A model generated the notes under the pieces. It did not search any database, was not told the DNA's origin, and saw only the letters and a list, made by a program, of their open reading frames with translations. Position numbers and translations under genes: made by a program. From the NCBI GenBank assembly GCA_001303415.1, contig LJTN01000025.1, forward strand, positions 1 to 57,347: 57,347 bases of DNA, read 5' to 3'. This document shows positions 1-8,293 of this stretch, in pieces. Each line of letters starts with the position of its first letter. The first letter of the stretch is position 1. Source of the stretch: Myxococcales bacterium SG8_38 (GTDB lineage: Bacteria; Myxococcota_A; Polyangia; Polyangiales; Houyiibacteriaceae).

Positions 1-198
1 ATTGCCGCCCGCGCCGCCCGTGCCACTGCCGCCGGTGCCACCTGCACCGCCGTCGCCACCTGCGCCTCCGGTGCCACCTACGCCGCCCGTGCCGCCCGTG
101 CCGCCGTCGCCGCCTGCGCCGCCGTCACCACCTGCGCCGCCCGTGCCACTGCCGCCCGTGCCGCCTGCGCCACCGGTGCCTCCGCTTCCGCCGGTGCC
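1..198 (-). repeat. Gly-Gly-X codon repeat
   Basis: Sixty-six consecutive codons of the lipoprotein gene read almost only Gly-Gly-(Thr/Ala/Asp/Ser/Val) on the minus strand, as GGC/GGT alternating with one variable codon. The repeat continues to the window edge. A shorter version (residues 30-46) follows the lipobox of the GH5-like lipoprotein at 5899-7350, so this is a recurring linker type in the organism. It is protein low complexity, not a CRISPR or a mobile repeat. Confidence 0.85.
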
Positions 199-909
199 CT
201 CATCGTCGACGCAATCCACGGCCACGGTCCATCCGTCTGCGCAGTACTCGAACTCATCGTCCGAAACCTCGACCGTGATCTCCTCTTCATTCGCCTCGCC
301 GCAGGTGAACACGGTCTGCGCTGCGCTGGGATCGTCGAACGAGCCGCCGGTCGCAGTCCAGCTGAACTCGACCGGATCGCCTTCTTCGTCGCTTCCTTGC
401 GCCTCCACGGCGAGCGCATAGCCGCTGCTCGTCTGAAGGGGCGCCACGATGACTTTCTCGAGCTCCGCGCAGATGTTGAGCTTGCCGTTGACGCGGACGC
501 CGCCAAACTGCTCGGAGCCCTTGCAGTTGAGCATGACGTCGACCTCGGTGCTCACGCCGGCGCCCACGCTGAAGCTCGCCGCACCGCCGCACATCAGCGA
601 GCCGTCCACCGACACGGCCGTCATCGTCACGACGTAGCCGTCACCGGGCGGGAGGCCGAACGTTTCGACCGAAGCGGTGGAGCCGGGTGCGTGCGTATCG
701 ATCACGCCGCCCACCGGCATCATCAGCAGATCGCCGGTGATCTCGTATGTGACCACGTCGATCACGGCGCCGTCGCCGACCTCGAGATTGATGCGCAAGG
801 CGGTCACGCACGGATCGACCGCGTCGGTTCCGTCGCCCCCGCAAGCAGCGGCGGCCAGACCGAGGACGAGGGACCAAGCAAGGGTGTGAAAGGAGCTCCG
901 GTTCGTCAT
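1..909 (-). CDS. Secreted lipoprotein with PKD-like domain and Gly-rich tail (3' end outside window)
   Basis: The reading frame is open from an ATG at 907-909 to the left edge, so the C-terminus is missing and only 303 codons are visible. The N-terminus (MTNRSSFHTLAWSLVLGL) is a signal peptide ending in AAAAC, so Cys23 is the probable lipidation site. The middle has repeated Ig/PKD-type beta-strand spacing (around VEFSWTATGGSFDDPSAAQT) and paired cysteines. The last 66 visible codons are an almost pure Gly-Gly-X repeat. No enzymatic motif is seen. An exported surface protein with a flexible Gly-rich stalk is the likely reading; the function is unknown. An AAGGAAAG sequence just upstream of the ATG is a plausible ribosome site. 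The 240 bp to the next gene hold no promoter I can defend. Confidence 0.75.
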   Translation of the reverse strand, partial: MTNRSSFHTLAWSLVLGLAAAACGGDGTDAVDPCVTALRINLEVGDGAVIDVVTYEITGDLLMMPVGGVIDTHAPGSTASVETFGLPPGDGYVVTMTAVSVDGSLMCGGAASFSVGAGVSTEVDVMLNCKGSEQFGGVRVNGKLNICAELEKVIVAPLQTSSGYALAVEAQGSDEEGDPVEFSWTATGGSFDDPSAAQTVFTCGEANEEEITVEVSDDEFEYCADGWTVAVDCVDDEGTGGSGGTGGAGGTGGSGTGGAGGDGGAGGDGGTGGTGGVGGTGGAGGDGGAGGTGGSGTGGAGGN

Positions 910-1149
910 TGCTTTCCTTCAATACGACACCCCGGCAGCCACGATGGACGCGGCCGAGAACACTGTGGGGGGAGGACGGAAAGGATAACCTCAGACGGGG
1001 TGGAGTCGTCAACGCGGAGGCGCAGATATCGCCAAAATTGTTACGGCAAATGCATAATGGGCATCGAATTGTGAGCTTCATTACGAACCCCTGGCATTGC
1101 CCTCCGATGCGCCCAGGCCCCCCGGGTGCTAACAAGGCCCGGCTCTACG

Positions 1150-2184
1150 ATGGAGATCTCGCCACTCGATGGGAAACGCTGCCTGGTGACGGGCGGTGCG
1201 GGATATCTCGGACGCAATTTGGTGGCCGCCCTGCGCCGCAAGGGGTGTCCGGTCCACGTCCTCGACAAGGCGCCCTCCGCCAGCCCGGAAAAGGAGGTGC
1301 GCTGGTTCCAGGGAGACGTTCGAAGCGAGTCGGACGTGCGGGCCGCCTGCGAAGGCGTCGATACGATCTTTCACGCCGCTGCGGTCATCGAGGCGCTGAC
1401 GCACGTGCGCCGATCGGTGGCCGAAACGATTCATGCGATCAACGTCGGGGGCACGAAGAACGTGCTTCGGGCGGCGCAACAGAATGGAGTCCGACGGCTC
1501 GTCCATACGAGCTCCATCGCGACCTCGTTTTGCGTGAACGGCGCCGGCGGCGACGAGAGCTCCCCGTACAGCACCGCGCGAGACTTGTATACCTCGACGA
1601 AGGTCGAGGCCGAGCGTGCCGTGTTGCAGGCCAATGGCGAGCATGGGCTGCTGACCTGCGCGATTCGTCCGGGCGGCATCTACGGACCCGGCGAGCGATT
1701 GACCTACGGGCGCCTCGTGCGCGCGCTCAAGAGGGGCGTGCCCCTGGTCGTGTTCGGCGACGGAAAGGCGCGGCTCGACTACGTCTACATCGACAATCTG
1801 GTCGATGGTGAGCTGCGGGCCGCCGAGCGGCTCACCGAAGGGTCGCCGGTCTGCGGCCAGGCGTATTTCTTGAGTGACGGCACGCCGATCAACGCGGGTC
1901 AGTTCAGCATCGAGCTCGTGCGCAACATGGGCCTGCGCGCTCCGCTCATCCGCGTGCCCGATCGCATCGCGCTGGCCGTGGGGTTTGCGTGGGAGCGCGT
2001 CTATCAGGTCTTCGGCGTGCCCAAGCCAGCGTTCACGGCCGCCAACGTGACGCTGTGCGATGTCGACCACTATTTTTCGATCGACAAAGCCAAACGCGAC
2101 CTGGGGTACACGCCGCTGATCGATACGGAAGAAGGCCTGCGGCGCATGGCCGTGGAAGCCCGCCAGTACTACGACAGCCTGTGA
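1150..2184 (+). CDS. 3beta-HSD/epimerase-type extended SDR oxidoreductase
   Basis: This is a 344-residue NAD(P)-dependent extended short-chain dehydrogenase. The nucleotide-binding TGGAGYLG is at residues 14-21, a Ser pair at 121-122, and the catalytic YTSTK at 147-151. Its closest general type is the 3beta-hydroxysteroid dehydrogenase/NSDHL family, which oxidises a ring 3-hydroxyl; OleD-like 2-alkyl-3-ketoalkanoate reductases belong to the same family and are an alternative. I chose ATG 1150 (METEI-like start MEISPLDGKR) over an in-frame GTG at 1126 because the family motif begins shortly after it; this is not certain. The acyl-CoA dehydrogenase gene follows 45 nt downstream. A clear paralogue is at 33362-34429. 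Confidence 0.85.
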   Translation: MEISPLDGKRCLVTGGAGYLGRNLVAALRRKGCPVHVLDKAPSASPEKEVRWFQGDVRSESDVRAACEGVDTIFHAAAVIEALTHVRRSVAETIHAINVGGTKNVLRAAQQNGVRRLVHTSSIATSFCVNGAGGDESSPYSTARDLYTSTKVEAERAVLQANGEHGLLTCAIRPGGIYGPGERLTYGRLVRALKRGVPLVVFGDGKARLDYVYIDNLVDGELRAAERLTEGSPVCGQAYFLSDGTPINAGQFSIELVRNMGLRAPLIRVPDRIALAVGFAWERVYQVFGVPKPAFTAANVTLCDVDHYFSIDKAKRDLGYTPLIDTEEGLRRMAVEARQYYDSL

Positions 2185-2229
2185 CCGGCTAGCGTCCTCG
2201 GCGCGGCTGTTCTATTTCGGAGGACAGCG

Positions 2230-3369
2230 ATGATCCTCAGCGAGCAGCAAGCCATGATTCGGGAGTCGGCAGCGCGCTTTGCCGCGCAACGGCTGGCGCC
2301 CAACAGCCGCAAGTGGGAAGCCGCCGGCGCCGTGGATCCGGGTGTCCTTCGCGAGATGGGCGAGCTCGGGTTCATGGGCATGACAGTCCCCGAGCGTCAT
2401 GGCGGCGCGGGCTTGGATTACGTCTCCTATGCGCTCGCGCTGATCGAAATCGCAGCAGGCGACGGCGCCGTGTCGACCATCATGAGCGTCAACAACGCGC
2501 CGGTGTGCGCGATCTTGGAGTCGTCGGCGAGCGAAGCGCTTCAGCAGCGCTACCTCGAGCCTCTCGCTTCGGGGAAAATCATCGGCGCCTTCGCGCTCAC
2601 CGAGCCCCAAGCCGGCTCCGATGCCGCGAATCTGCAAACGCGCGCCGTGGGCACCGACCGAGGATACGAGCTGACCGGCACCAAACAGTTCATCACCTCG
2701 GGTAGGATCGCCGGCGCGGTGATCGTCTTCGCCGTGACCGATCCTTCCGCGGGCAAACGAGGCATCTCGGCCTTCCTGGTTCCAGCGGGCACGCCCGGGA
2801 TGAGCGTGGCTTCGCTCGAGCACAAGATGGGCCAAGAGGCCTCGGACACCGCACAGCTCAGCTTCGAGGCCGCGTTCGTCCCCACGGACCATCTCATCGG
2901 ACGGGAGGGCGATGGCTATCGCATCGCGCTCGCCAACTTGGAAACCGGACGCATCGGCATCGCGGCGCAATGCGTGGGCATGGCGCGCGCCGCCCTCGAC
3001 CACGCGGTGGCATACGCCAAAGAGCGTCATGCCTTCGGCACGTCGATCGCAAATCACCAGGCTGTCGCGTTTCGGCTCGCGGACATGGCGACGGAGCTTC
3101 ACGCGGCGACGACGATGGTGCTCGAGGCCGCTTCGTTGCGCGATGCGGGCGAGCCCTGCCTGAAGCAGGCGTGCATGGCGAAGCTCTTTGCATCGGAAGC
3201 CGCCGAGCGAATCTGCTCGGACGCGATCCAGATCTTCGGTGGCTACGGGTACTCGCGGGAGCTTCCGGTCGAGAAAATCTATCGGGACGTGCGCGTCGCG
3301 CAGATCTACGAAGGAACTTCGGACGTGCAGCGCATCCTGATCAGCCGCCAGCTCCTGCAGGGCGGTTGA
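2230..3369 (+). CDS. Short/medium-chain acyl-CoA dehydrogenase
   Basis: This is a 379-residue flavoprotein of normal length for the soluble acyl-CoA dehydrogenases, which introduce the alpha-beta double bond during fatty acid or branched-chain acyl-CoA breakdown and pass electrons to ETF. The FAD/substrate loop FALTEPQAGSDA is near residue 120. The catalytic base is Glu361 in IYEGTSDVQR, in the position used by short-chain and butyryl-CoA dehydrogenases. A good ribosome site (GGAGG at 2219-2223) fixes the start. It lies between an SDR and the fatty-acyl-CoA reductase genes, on the same strand, so a lipid-related role is likely. Chain-length preference cannot be read from the sequence. Confidence 0.92.
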   Translation: MILSEQQAMIRESAARFAAQRLAPNSRKWEAAGAVDPGVLREMGELGFMGMTVPERHGGAGLDYVSYALALIEIAAGDGAVSTIMSVNNAPVCAILESSASEALQQRYLEPLASGKIIGAFALTEPQAGSDAANLQTRAVGTDRGYELTGTKQFITSGRIAGAVIVFAVTDPSAGKRGISAFLVPAGTPGMSVASLEHKMGQEASDTAQLSFEAAFVPTDHLIGREGDGYRIALANLETGRIGIAAQCVGMARAALDHAVAYAKERHAFGTSIANHQAVAFRLADMATELHAATTMVLEAASLRDAGEPCLKQACMAKLFASEAAERICSDAIQIFGGYGYSRELPVEKIYRDVRVAQIYEGTSDVQRILISRQLLQGG

Positions 3370-3376
3370 CCGCGGC

Positions 3377-3404
3377 TTGACGCCCGGGGCCCGCCGCATA
3401 GGCT
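3377..3404 (+). promoter_or_regulatory. Sigma70-type promoter, probably leaderless
   Basis: TTGACG (3377-3382), a 16-bp spacer and TAGGCT (3399-3404) resemble -35 and -10 boxes. The ATG of the next gene begins only 6 nt after the -10 box, so the predicted transcript starts at or next to the start codon. No Shine-Dalgarno sequence is present there. This would give the HEXXH membrane protein and the coupled reductase their own promoter. Prediction by eye only. Confidence 0.45.
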
Positions 3405-3410
3405 CGGGGC

Positions 3411-3914
3411 ATGTTCCGGCGGTTCGCCATTCGTGACCTGCTGATCCTCGCGGCCACCGTCGGCCTTTGGTGGCTGTCGCTCGCCGTGGCGCCGGGAACC
3501 ACGCTTGCCTCGGTGCTTTCGATCAGCGCCGGCGTGGGGGCGGCCGTCTGTGCCTACGACTTGCACGAATGGGGACACCTCCTCGGCGCTCACCTCACCG
3601 ACAGCGTCTACGTGCCGGCACGACGCGTGATTTCGCCGTTCCTCTTCAGCTACGACGCCGAGCGCAATACGCGGGCTCAGTTTCTCGTCATGTCGCTGGC
3701 GGGATTTGCGGCGACCGCGGTGTTCGTGCTCGCGCTTTGGCTTTGGATGCCGCAGGACCAGCTGGCGGGGCGGATCGCATGGCGCGGCGCGCTCGTGCTG
3801 GCCGCCCTCACCGTGGTAATCGAGCTTCCCATTTTCTTCCGCGCCCTGCTCGGCAAGACGGTGCCGCGCACCGGCATGTTCAAAGGGCCCACGGTGGGAG
3901 GTAGCGAGCGATGA
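3411..3914 (+). CDS. Small membrane protein with HEXXH motif
   Basis: This is a 167-residue integral membrane protein with about four hydrophobic segments (near residues 8-27, 31-49, 80-102 and 126-145). The end of the second segment carries LHEWGHLLGA, with His52-Glu53 and His56 in HEXXH spacing. This looks like the zinc motif of M50 site-2-protease-like families. The usual second M50 motif (NxxPxxxxDG) is absent, so a proteolytic activity is only a possibility. Its TGA overlaps the ATG of the fatty acyl-CoA reductase (ATGA, 3911-3914), so the two are probably translationally coupled. I do not recognise a named family. Confidence 0.75.
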   Translation: MFRRFAIRDLLILAATVGLWWLSLAVAPGTTLASVLSISAGVGAAVCAYDLHEWGHLLGAHLTDSVYVPARRVISPFLFSYDAERNTRAQFLVMSLAGFAATAVFVLALWLWMPQDQLAGRIAWRGALVLAALTVVIELPIFFRALLGKTVPRTGMFKGPTVGGSER

Positions 3915-5890
3915 GCTTGCCGATTCACGCTTTCGTGACGGGTGGGACCGGTTTGATTGGACGCGCGTTGGTGCAGCGATTGATCGAGCGCGGCGTGAAC
4001 GTGACCCTGCTGCTTCGAAGCGGCGCGGAGGCACGGCGAAAGGCCGAGCTCGACTCGCTGGCTTCGTCCGCCGGCGGCGCACACGGCTCGCTGCGCATCG
4101 TGTCGGGCGACCTCGAGGAGCCGGGCTTGGGCCTGAGCAAAGACGGCGTGGCTGCATTGTCCGAAGCTGGGCACTGCTTCCATTTGGCGGCGCTCTACGA
4201 CATCGAGGCCGACCCGGAGGCGATCGAACGCGCCAACGTCGAAGGCACGCGGAACCTGCTTTCCGCGCTTCGCAAAGCCGGCTTCAGCGGGCGCCTGCAC
4301 CACGTGAGCTCGATCGCGGTCGCGGGCGACTATGCGGGAAGGTTCACGGAGTCGATGCTCGAGGAGGGGCAACGGCTTCCGCATGCCTACCATCGCAGCA
4401 AGATGGCGTCCGAGAAGCTCGTTCGCGAGTCGGGCTTCGATCATCGCATCTACCGGCCGAGCTCGGTCGTCGGCGACTCCAAGACCGGCGCGATCGATCG
4501 CATCGATGGCGTCTACTACAGCTTCGGCACGATTCAAAAGCTGGCCCATGCGCTTCCACGATGGCTCAGGATTCCGGTGCCCCACATTCGGGGCGCCTTC
4601 AATCTGGTGCCCGTCGACTACGTGGCGGATGCCATGCTGCACATCGCCTTCAGCGACACCGATGCGCGGGTCTTTCATCTAGTCGACCCCAAGCCGCCCT
4701 CGCTCCTCAAGATGACAAACATGTTCATGGCCGCCGCAAAGGGACCGCGCCTCGGGCCAGCCGTCGACGTGCTCAAGATGCCCGGCATCAAGAATGCCAG
4801 TGCGCTTGCATCGATGCTGCCGAGCGTCCGTGAGCTTCGCGATGCGTTGCTTGGCGACCTCGGGCTCCCCGCGGACAGCCTCGGCGCGATGAACATCAAG
4901 GTGCGCTTCGACGACAGCAACACGCAGGCTGCGCTCGAGGGCTCGGGCATCTCGTGCCCTCCGCTCAAGACCTACGCGAAAACCCTCTTCCAGTACTACG
5001 AAGATCACCTCGATCCGATGGCGCAACGTCCTTTGCGGTATCGACGCGCCTTGTCCGGCAAAGTCGTCCTGGTCACCGGCGCGTCACGCGGGATCGGGCT
5101 CGTGGTGGCCAAGATGGCCGCGGATGCGGGCGCCAAGGTGTTGCTGGTGGCGCGCGATGCGGCGCGGCTCGACGCGGTGGCCGAGGAGATCCGCACGGCG
5201 GGTGGAGAGGCGGCTGCCCATGCCGCAGATTTGTCCTCGCTCGATGCCGTCGATGAGCTGGCCCGGGCGGTGCTGGCCGAGCACGGAGGCGTGGACGTGT
5301 TGATTCACAACGCAGCTCATTCGATCCGGCGTCCGATCACCGCGTCCGTCGACCGTTTTCACGACTATGAGCGCACGATGGCGCTCAACTACTTTGGACC
5401 GGTGCGATTGACGCTGCGCCTGCTTCCGTCGTTGCGGGAACGCGCCGGCACGGTGTCGAACGTCTTGACGATGGGAGTGCTGATCCCCGGACCTTACTTC
5501 GCCGCATATCTCGCAACCAAAGCGGCGCTCGATGCGTTTGGCGACTCCTTGATGGCCGAGCTTCAGCACGAGGGCGTCCACGTGTCGTCGGTGTACCTCC
5601 CGCTCGTCAAGACGGACATGATGGCGCCGGTCGAAGAATACTCGGGGCGCCGCGACGTGATGACGCCCGAGCGTGCCGCGATGATGATCCTCGACGGCGT
5701 GGTCGACCGGAAGCGTCGCGTGATGACGCCCATCGGTGCGTACTTCGCGTTCAGCAACCGCGTGCTGCCCGCCACGACGAGCCGGATTCTCAACTTGCTG
5801 CAGCGAACCTTTCCCGTGGGGGACAAGCCGAGCGAGTTCCCGATGGAAAAGGCGTTCATCACCAACGCGATTGGCGGCAGCCCGATTTAG
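3911..5890 (+). CDS. Alcohol-forming fatty acyl-CoA reductase (two SDR domains)
   Basis: This 659-residue protein is co-linear with the two-domain fatty acyl-CoA reductases of Marinobacter (661 residues, Maqu_2507 type, compared from memory) and AcrA1-like mycobacterial proteins. They reduce fatty acyl-CoA through the aldehyde to the primary alcohol with NADPH. The N-terminal extended SDR domain has TGGTGLIG at 10-17, FHLAALYDIEADPEA, and Tyr160/Lys164 in YHRSK. The C-terminal classical SDR domain has TGASRGIG at 389-396 and Tyr533/Lys537 in YLATK. At the usual catalytic Ser of this domain there is Thr520 (NVLTMG). The gene overlaps the upstream membrane-protein gene by 4 nt. Fatty alcohols could feed the wax ester synthase at 54405-55838. 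Confidence 0.87.
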   Translation: MSLPIHAFVTGGTGLIGRALVQRLIERGVNVTLLLRSGAEARRKAELDSLASSAGGAHGSLRIVSGDLEEPGLGLSKDGVAALSEAGHCFHLAALYDIEADPEAIERANVEGTRNLLSALRKAGFSGRLHHVSSIAVAGDYAGRFTESMLEEGQRLPHAYHRSKMASEKLVRESGFDHRIYRPSSVVGDSKTGAIDRIDGVYYSFGTIQKLAHALPRWLRIPVPHIRGAFNLVPVDYVADAMLHIAFSDTDARVFHLVDPKPPSLLKMTNMFMAAAKGPRLGPAVDVLKMPGIKNASALASMLPSVRELRDALLGDLGLPADSLGAMNIKVRFDDSNTQAALEGSGISCPPLKTYAKTLFQYYEDHLDPMAQRPLRYRRALSGKVVLVTGASRGIGLVVAKMAADAGAKVLLVARDAARLDAVAEEIRTAGGEAAAHAADLSSLDAVDELARAVLAEHGGVDVLIHNAAHSIRRPITASVDRFHDYERTMALNYFGPVRLTLRLLPSLRERAGTVSNVLTMGVLIPGPYFAAYLATKAALDAFGDSLMAELQHEGVHVSSVYLPLVKTDMMAPVEEYSGRRDVMTPERAAMMILDGVVDRKRRVMTPIGAYFAFSNRVLPATTSRILNLLQRTFPVGDKPSEFPMEKAFITNAIGGSPI

Positions 5891-5898
5891 CTTTCGCG

Positions 5899-7350
5899 CT
5901 AGGGCCCGCCGGGGTCGATCCGGATCACGTGCTGCGCCTGCGTGGGGTCCGTGACGATCGACAGAATGCGGCGATCCGGGTCCCAATCGCTCGTCCAGCT
6001 CCCATCGGGGTCGCTCACCTGCAAGGTCCATCCGTCTGGATAGAGACGCGCCTCGGGAACGAAGATCTCGGTGGCCCCTTCGACGCCTTCCCGCTCGGCG
6101 AACACCAGGCTGAACACGCGGTGCTCGGGGTTGAATGCGAAATCGATGGGGTCACCGGCGATGCGCCGGGGGTAGACCCGCACCAGGTCCAAGATGTCGT
6201 CGGGTTCTCGGCCGTTCGCGAACGCACTGTAGAAGGGGTCGGATGACCAACGTACCCATCCGGCGCCGAGCCGATCGGTCATGGTAAACACGTCCGCGAA
6301 GTACGCGGAAGGTCCCTCTCCGAGCTCTCCGATCACCAAGGGCGCCGGATGGCGTTCTTCGAGCTCCGCGATGCGGTTGGCTTCCCAGCGCTCGATGGCT
6401 GCCGGCCCGTTATAGCCGACGCCCAAAAAGACGGTTGGGTCGTAGAGATGCGGCGCGTAGACGAGCCTGGGGGAGCCCTCGCGCGCGTCGGTCACTGCTC
6501 CGAGGTCCGTCGGCCCGCCCGGATTGACGATGAACGCGGTCGGCTCGTAGAAGATCCAGCGTTCGGTGTCGACCTCGCGAATGCGCGCGATGAGCCGATC
6601 GTAGAAGGCCGGGAGGACGGTGCGCTCGAACGCCGACGTGTCCATGGAGCCCTGGTGCGGCTCGTTCATGAGGTCGTAGCCGAGCACGGCGGGATGGTCG
6701 TGAAACCGTTCGACGACTTGCATCCATGCGTCGATGTACGCCGCTTGGACGTCGGCGTGCGGCCCGTCGAAATCCCAGAAGTTGTCGAACGCGCGCTGCA
6801 CGGCGGGCTCGGCGTAGTTCGTCCACCAGATATCCTGCTGCTCGTAGGGGATGCCATCGGTGCGAACCGCCCATTCGGGGGCGCCGTCGCAACAGAACAC
6901 TTGCGAGTACACGTCCTGATGCATGTCGAGGACGACCCAGATGCCTGCCTCGGCGTACCAGTCGAGGCGTTCTTCGACGCGGGCGAGGTAATCCTGGTCG
7001 TAGACGCCGGGCTCGGGCTCGATGGCATCCCAGAAAATCAGATGCCGCGAGACGTTGAAGCCCCAGACGCGCGCCATGTGCAGCACGAACTCGCGTGTGG
7101 TGGCGCCGACGCGAAGAGGGTCGGACTTGGCGTCGTTGGCGACGTTGAGGCCGTGCAGAACCAGCGCCCTTCCTTGCGCGTCGCGAATGTAGTGCCGAAG
7201 CGGCGGCTCGGCGCCTCCGACGCCGGCCGCCCCGCCCGTGCCTCCGTCACCGCCCGTGCCGCCAAGGCCGGAAGTCGCCTCGGTGCAACCGGCCAAAGCG
7301 AGAGCCGTGAGCAACAAAGCAGCGAAGCACGCGGTGAGCGGACGCGGCAT
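5899..7350 (-). CDS. GH5-family lipoprotein, endoglycoceramidase-like
   Basis: This 483-residue exported lipoprotein has lipobox LALAGC (Cys22) and a Gly-Gly-Thr/Asp linker at 30-46, followed by a GH5 TIM barrel. The acid/base Glu230 lies in DLMNEP and the nucleophile is probably Glu342 in IGELGEG. VLHGLNV near the start and LDMHQDVYSQ in the middle match endoglycoceramidase-like GH5 enzymes, which cut glycolipid or related beta-glycosidic bonds. The substrate here is unknown. The C-terminal 100 residues form a beta-sandwich-like region. TACCAT (plus 7357-7362) lies 6 nt before the ATG, which suggests a leaderless start. It is convergent with the reductase gene, 8 bp away. Confidence 0.82.
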   Translation of the reverse strand: MPRPLTACFAALLLTALALAGCTEATSGLGGTGGDGGTGGAAGVGGAEPPLRHYIRDAQGRALVLHGLNVANDAKSDPLRVGATTREFVLHMARVWGFNVSRHLIFWDAIEPEPGVYDQDYLARVEERLDWYAEAGIWVVLDMHQDVYSQVFCCDGAPEWAVRTDGIPYEQQDIWWTNYAEPAVQRAFDNFWDFDGPHADVQAAYIDAWMQVVERFHDHPAVLGYDLMNEPHQGSMDTSAFERTVLPAFYDRLIARIREVDTERWIFYEPTAFIVNPGGPTDLGAVTDAREGSPRLVYAPHLYDPTVFLGVGYNGPAAIERWEANRIAELEERHPAPLVIGELGEGPSAYFADVFTMTDRLGAGWVRWSSDPFYSAFANGREPDDILDLVRVYPRRIAGDPIDFAFNPEHRVFSLVFAEREGVEGATEIFVPEARLYPDGWTLQVSDPDGSWTSDWDPDRRILSIVTDPTQAQHVIRIDPGGP

Positions 7351-7395
7351 CTTGTCATGGTATCATCCTCGCCGGCCGCCTGCCGCTCGGGCTGC

Positions 7396-8199
7396 ATGCA
7401 CATGACTTGGTATACGGGCGACTCGACCTACGACACCGTCCTCACGCTCGCGTATGGCTTGGCGCTGCTGGTGTTCATTGGAGCGGCCTTCGCGAAGAGC
7501 CCATACGGCCGGTTCGCATCGGAAAAATGGGGCGGCATCAACCTCGACCCGCGGCTCGGTTGGTTCCTGATGGAGCTGCCAGCCACGCTGAGCTTCGTCT
7601 TTTTCTACTTCCAGGGGCGCAACCGGTTCGAGATCGTGCCGCTGTTCTTCTTGGCGGTGTGGCTCATCCATTACGGAAACCGCGGCTTCGTCTTTCCCTA
7701 CCTCATCCGTACGCCGAAGGGTGCGACGGCATCGTTCAGTATCGTAGTGGTGGCTTCGGGCTGGGTGGTGACGACGCTACACGGATATCTCAATGCGGCC
7801 TTCATAAGCGACCTGGGGACGCACTTCACGCCGGATTGGTTCGTCGATCCGCGTTTCCTCATCGGCATCACGCTCTACTACGCGTCGTTCGTCCTCAACG
7901 TGCACTCGGACGCGATCATCCGAAACCTGCGGACCATCGAAGAGGTCGAGCGGGGCGAGAAGGTCTACCGCATCCCGCGAGGCGGTCTCTTCCGTTTCGT
8001 CACGAGCCCGTCTTACCTGACCGAGATCACGGCATTCACGGGCTTCGCCATCGCCACCTGGTGCCTCGGCGCAACCTTCATCGCCCTGGTCACCGTCGCG
8101 AACCTCGTCCCCCGCGCCCTTCAAACCCACCGCTGGTACAAAGAGAAGTTCCCCGACTACCCCCGGGAACGCCGCGCCCTCCTCCCCTTCCTCTGGTAA
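7396..8199 (+). CDS. Steroid 5alpha-reductase family membrane protein
   Basis: This 267-residue polytopic membrane protein belongs to the 3-oxo-5alpha-steroid 4-dehydrogenase family (SRD5A/DET2 type), with a length close to the eukaryotic enzymes. The C-terminal signature YRIPRGGLFRFVTSPSYLTE followed by GFAIAT is the family's NADPH/substrate region. Members reduce the delta-4 double bond of 3-oxo steroids or an enoyl group of long-chain lipids. A longer in-frame ORF begins far upstream but runs antisense through the GH5 gene. I therefore start at ATG 7396; ATG 7402 and ATG 7357 are alternatives. Two 3beta-HSD-type SDRs elsewhere in the window make sterol chemistry conceivable. Confidence 0.82.
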   Translation: MHMTWYTGDSTYDTVLTLAYGLALLVFIGAAFAKSPYGRFASEKWGGINLDPRLGWFLMELPATLSFVFFYFQGRNRFEIVPLFFLAVWLIHYGNRGFVFPYLIRTPKGATASFSIVVVASGWVVTTLHGYLNAAFISDLGTHFTPDWFVDPRFLIGITLYYASFVLNVHSDAIIRNLRTIEEVERGEKVYRIPRGGLFRFVTSPSYLTEITAFTGFAIATWCLGATFIALVTVANLVPRALQTHRWYKEKFPDYPRERRALLPFLW

Positions 8200-8213
8200 A
8201 CGGGGACACGCAG

Positions 8214-8267
8214 CCCCTCAAAAACTCGAGCGATCACGACGAGCGAAAAGACGTAGCTTTTGAGGGG
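8214..8267. terminator. Inverted repeat between convergent genes, terminator-like
   Basis: CCCCTCAAAA (8214-8223) is perfectly complementary to TTTTGAGGGG (8258-8267), separated by 34 nt that can fold further (CTCG/CGAG). It lies 14 bp after the 5alpha-reductase stop and 26 bp after the end of the opposing lipoprotein gene. A bidirectional transcription end is likely, although no long U-tract follows. Confidence 0.5.
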
Positions 8268-8293
8268 TGCGCGTGCTCCCAGCTCACATGTCC

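Noticed and set aside
1-198. CRISPR-like periodic repeat
   Set aside because: The unit is a codon-scale Gly-Gly-X repeat in a reading frame, with no constant repeats of 24-40 bp and no unique spacers.
2-421. Proline-rich 139-residue plus-strand protein
   Set aside because: It is the opposite-strand reading of the Gly-Gly-X repeat and the PKD-like part of the minus-strand lipoprotein, which has a signal peptide and a normal domain.
6349-8199. A 616-residue plus-strand protein
   Set aside because: The first 350 codons run antisense through the GH5 lipoprotein gene and resemble no protein; only the part from 7396 is the 5alpha-reductase homologue.
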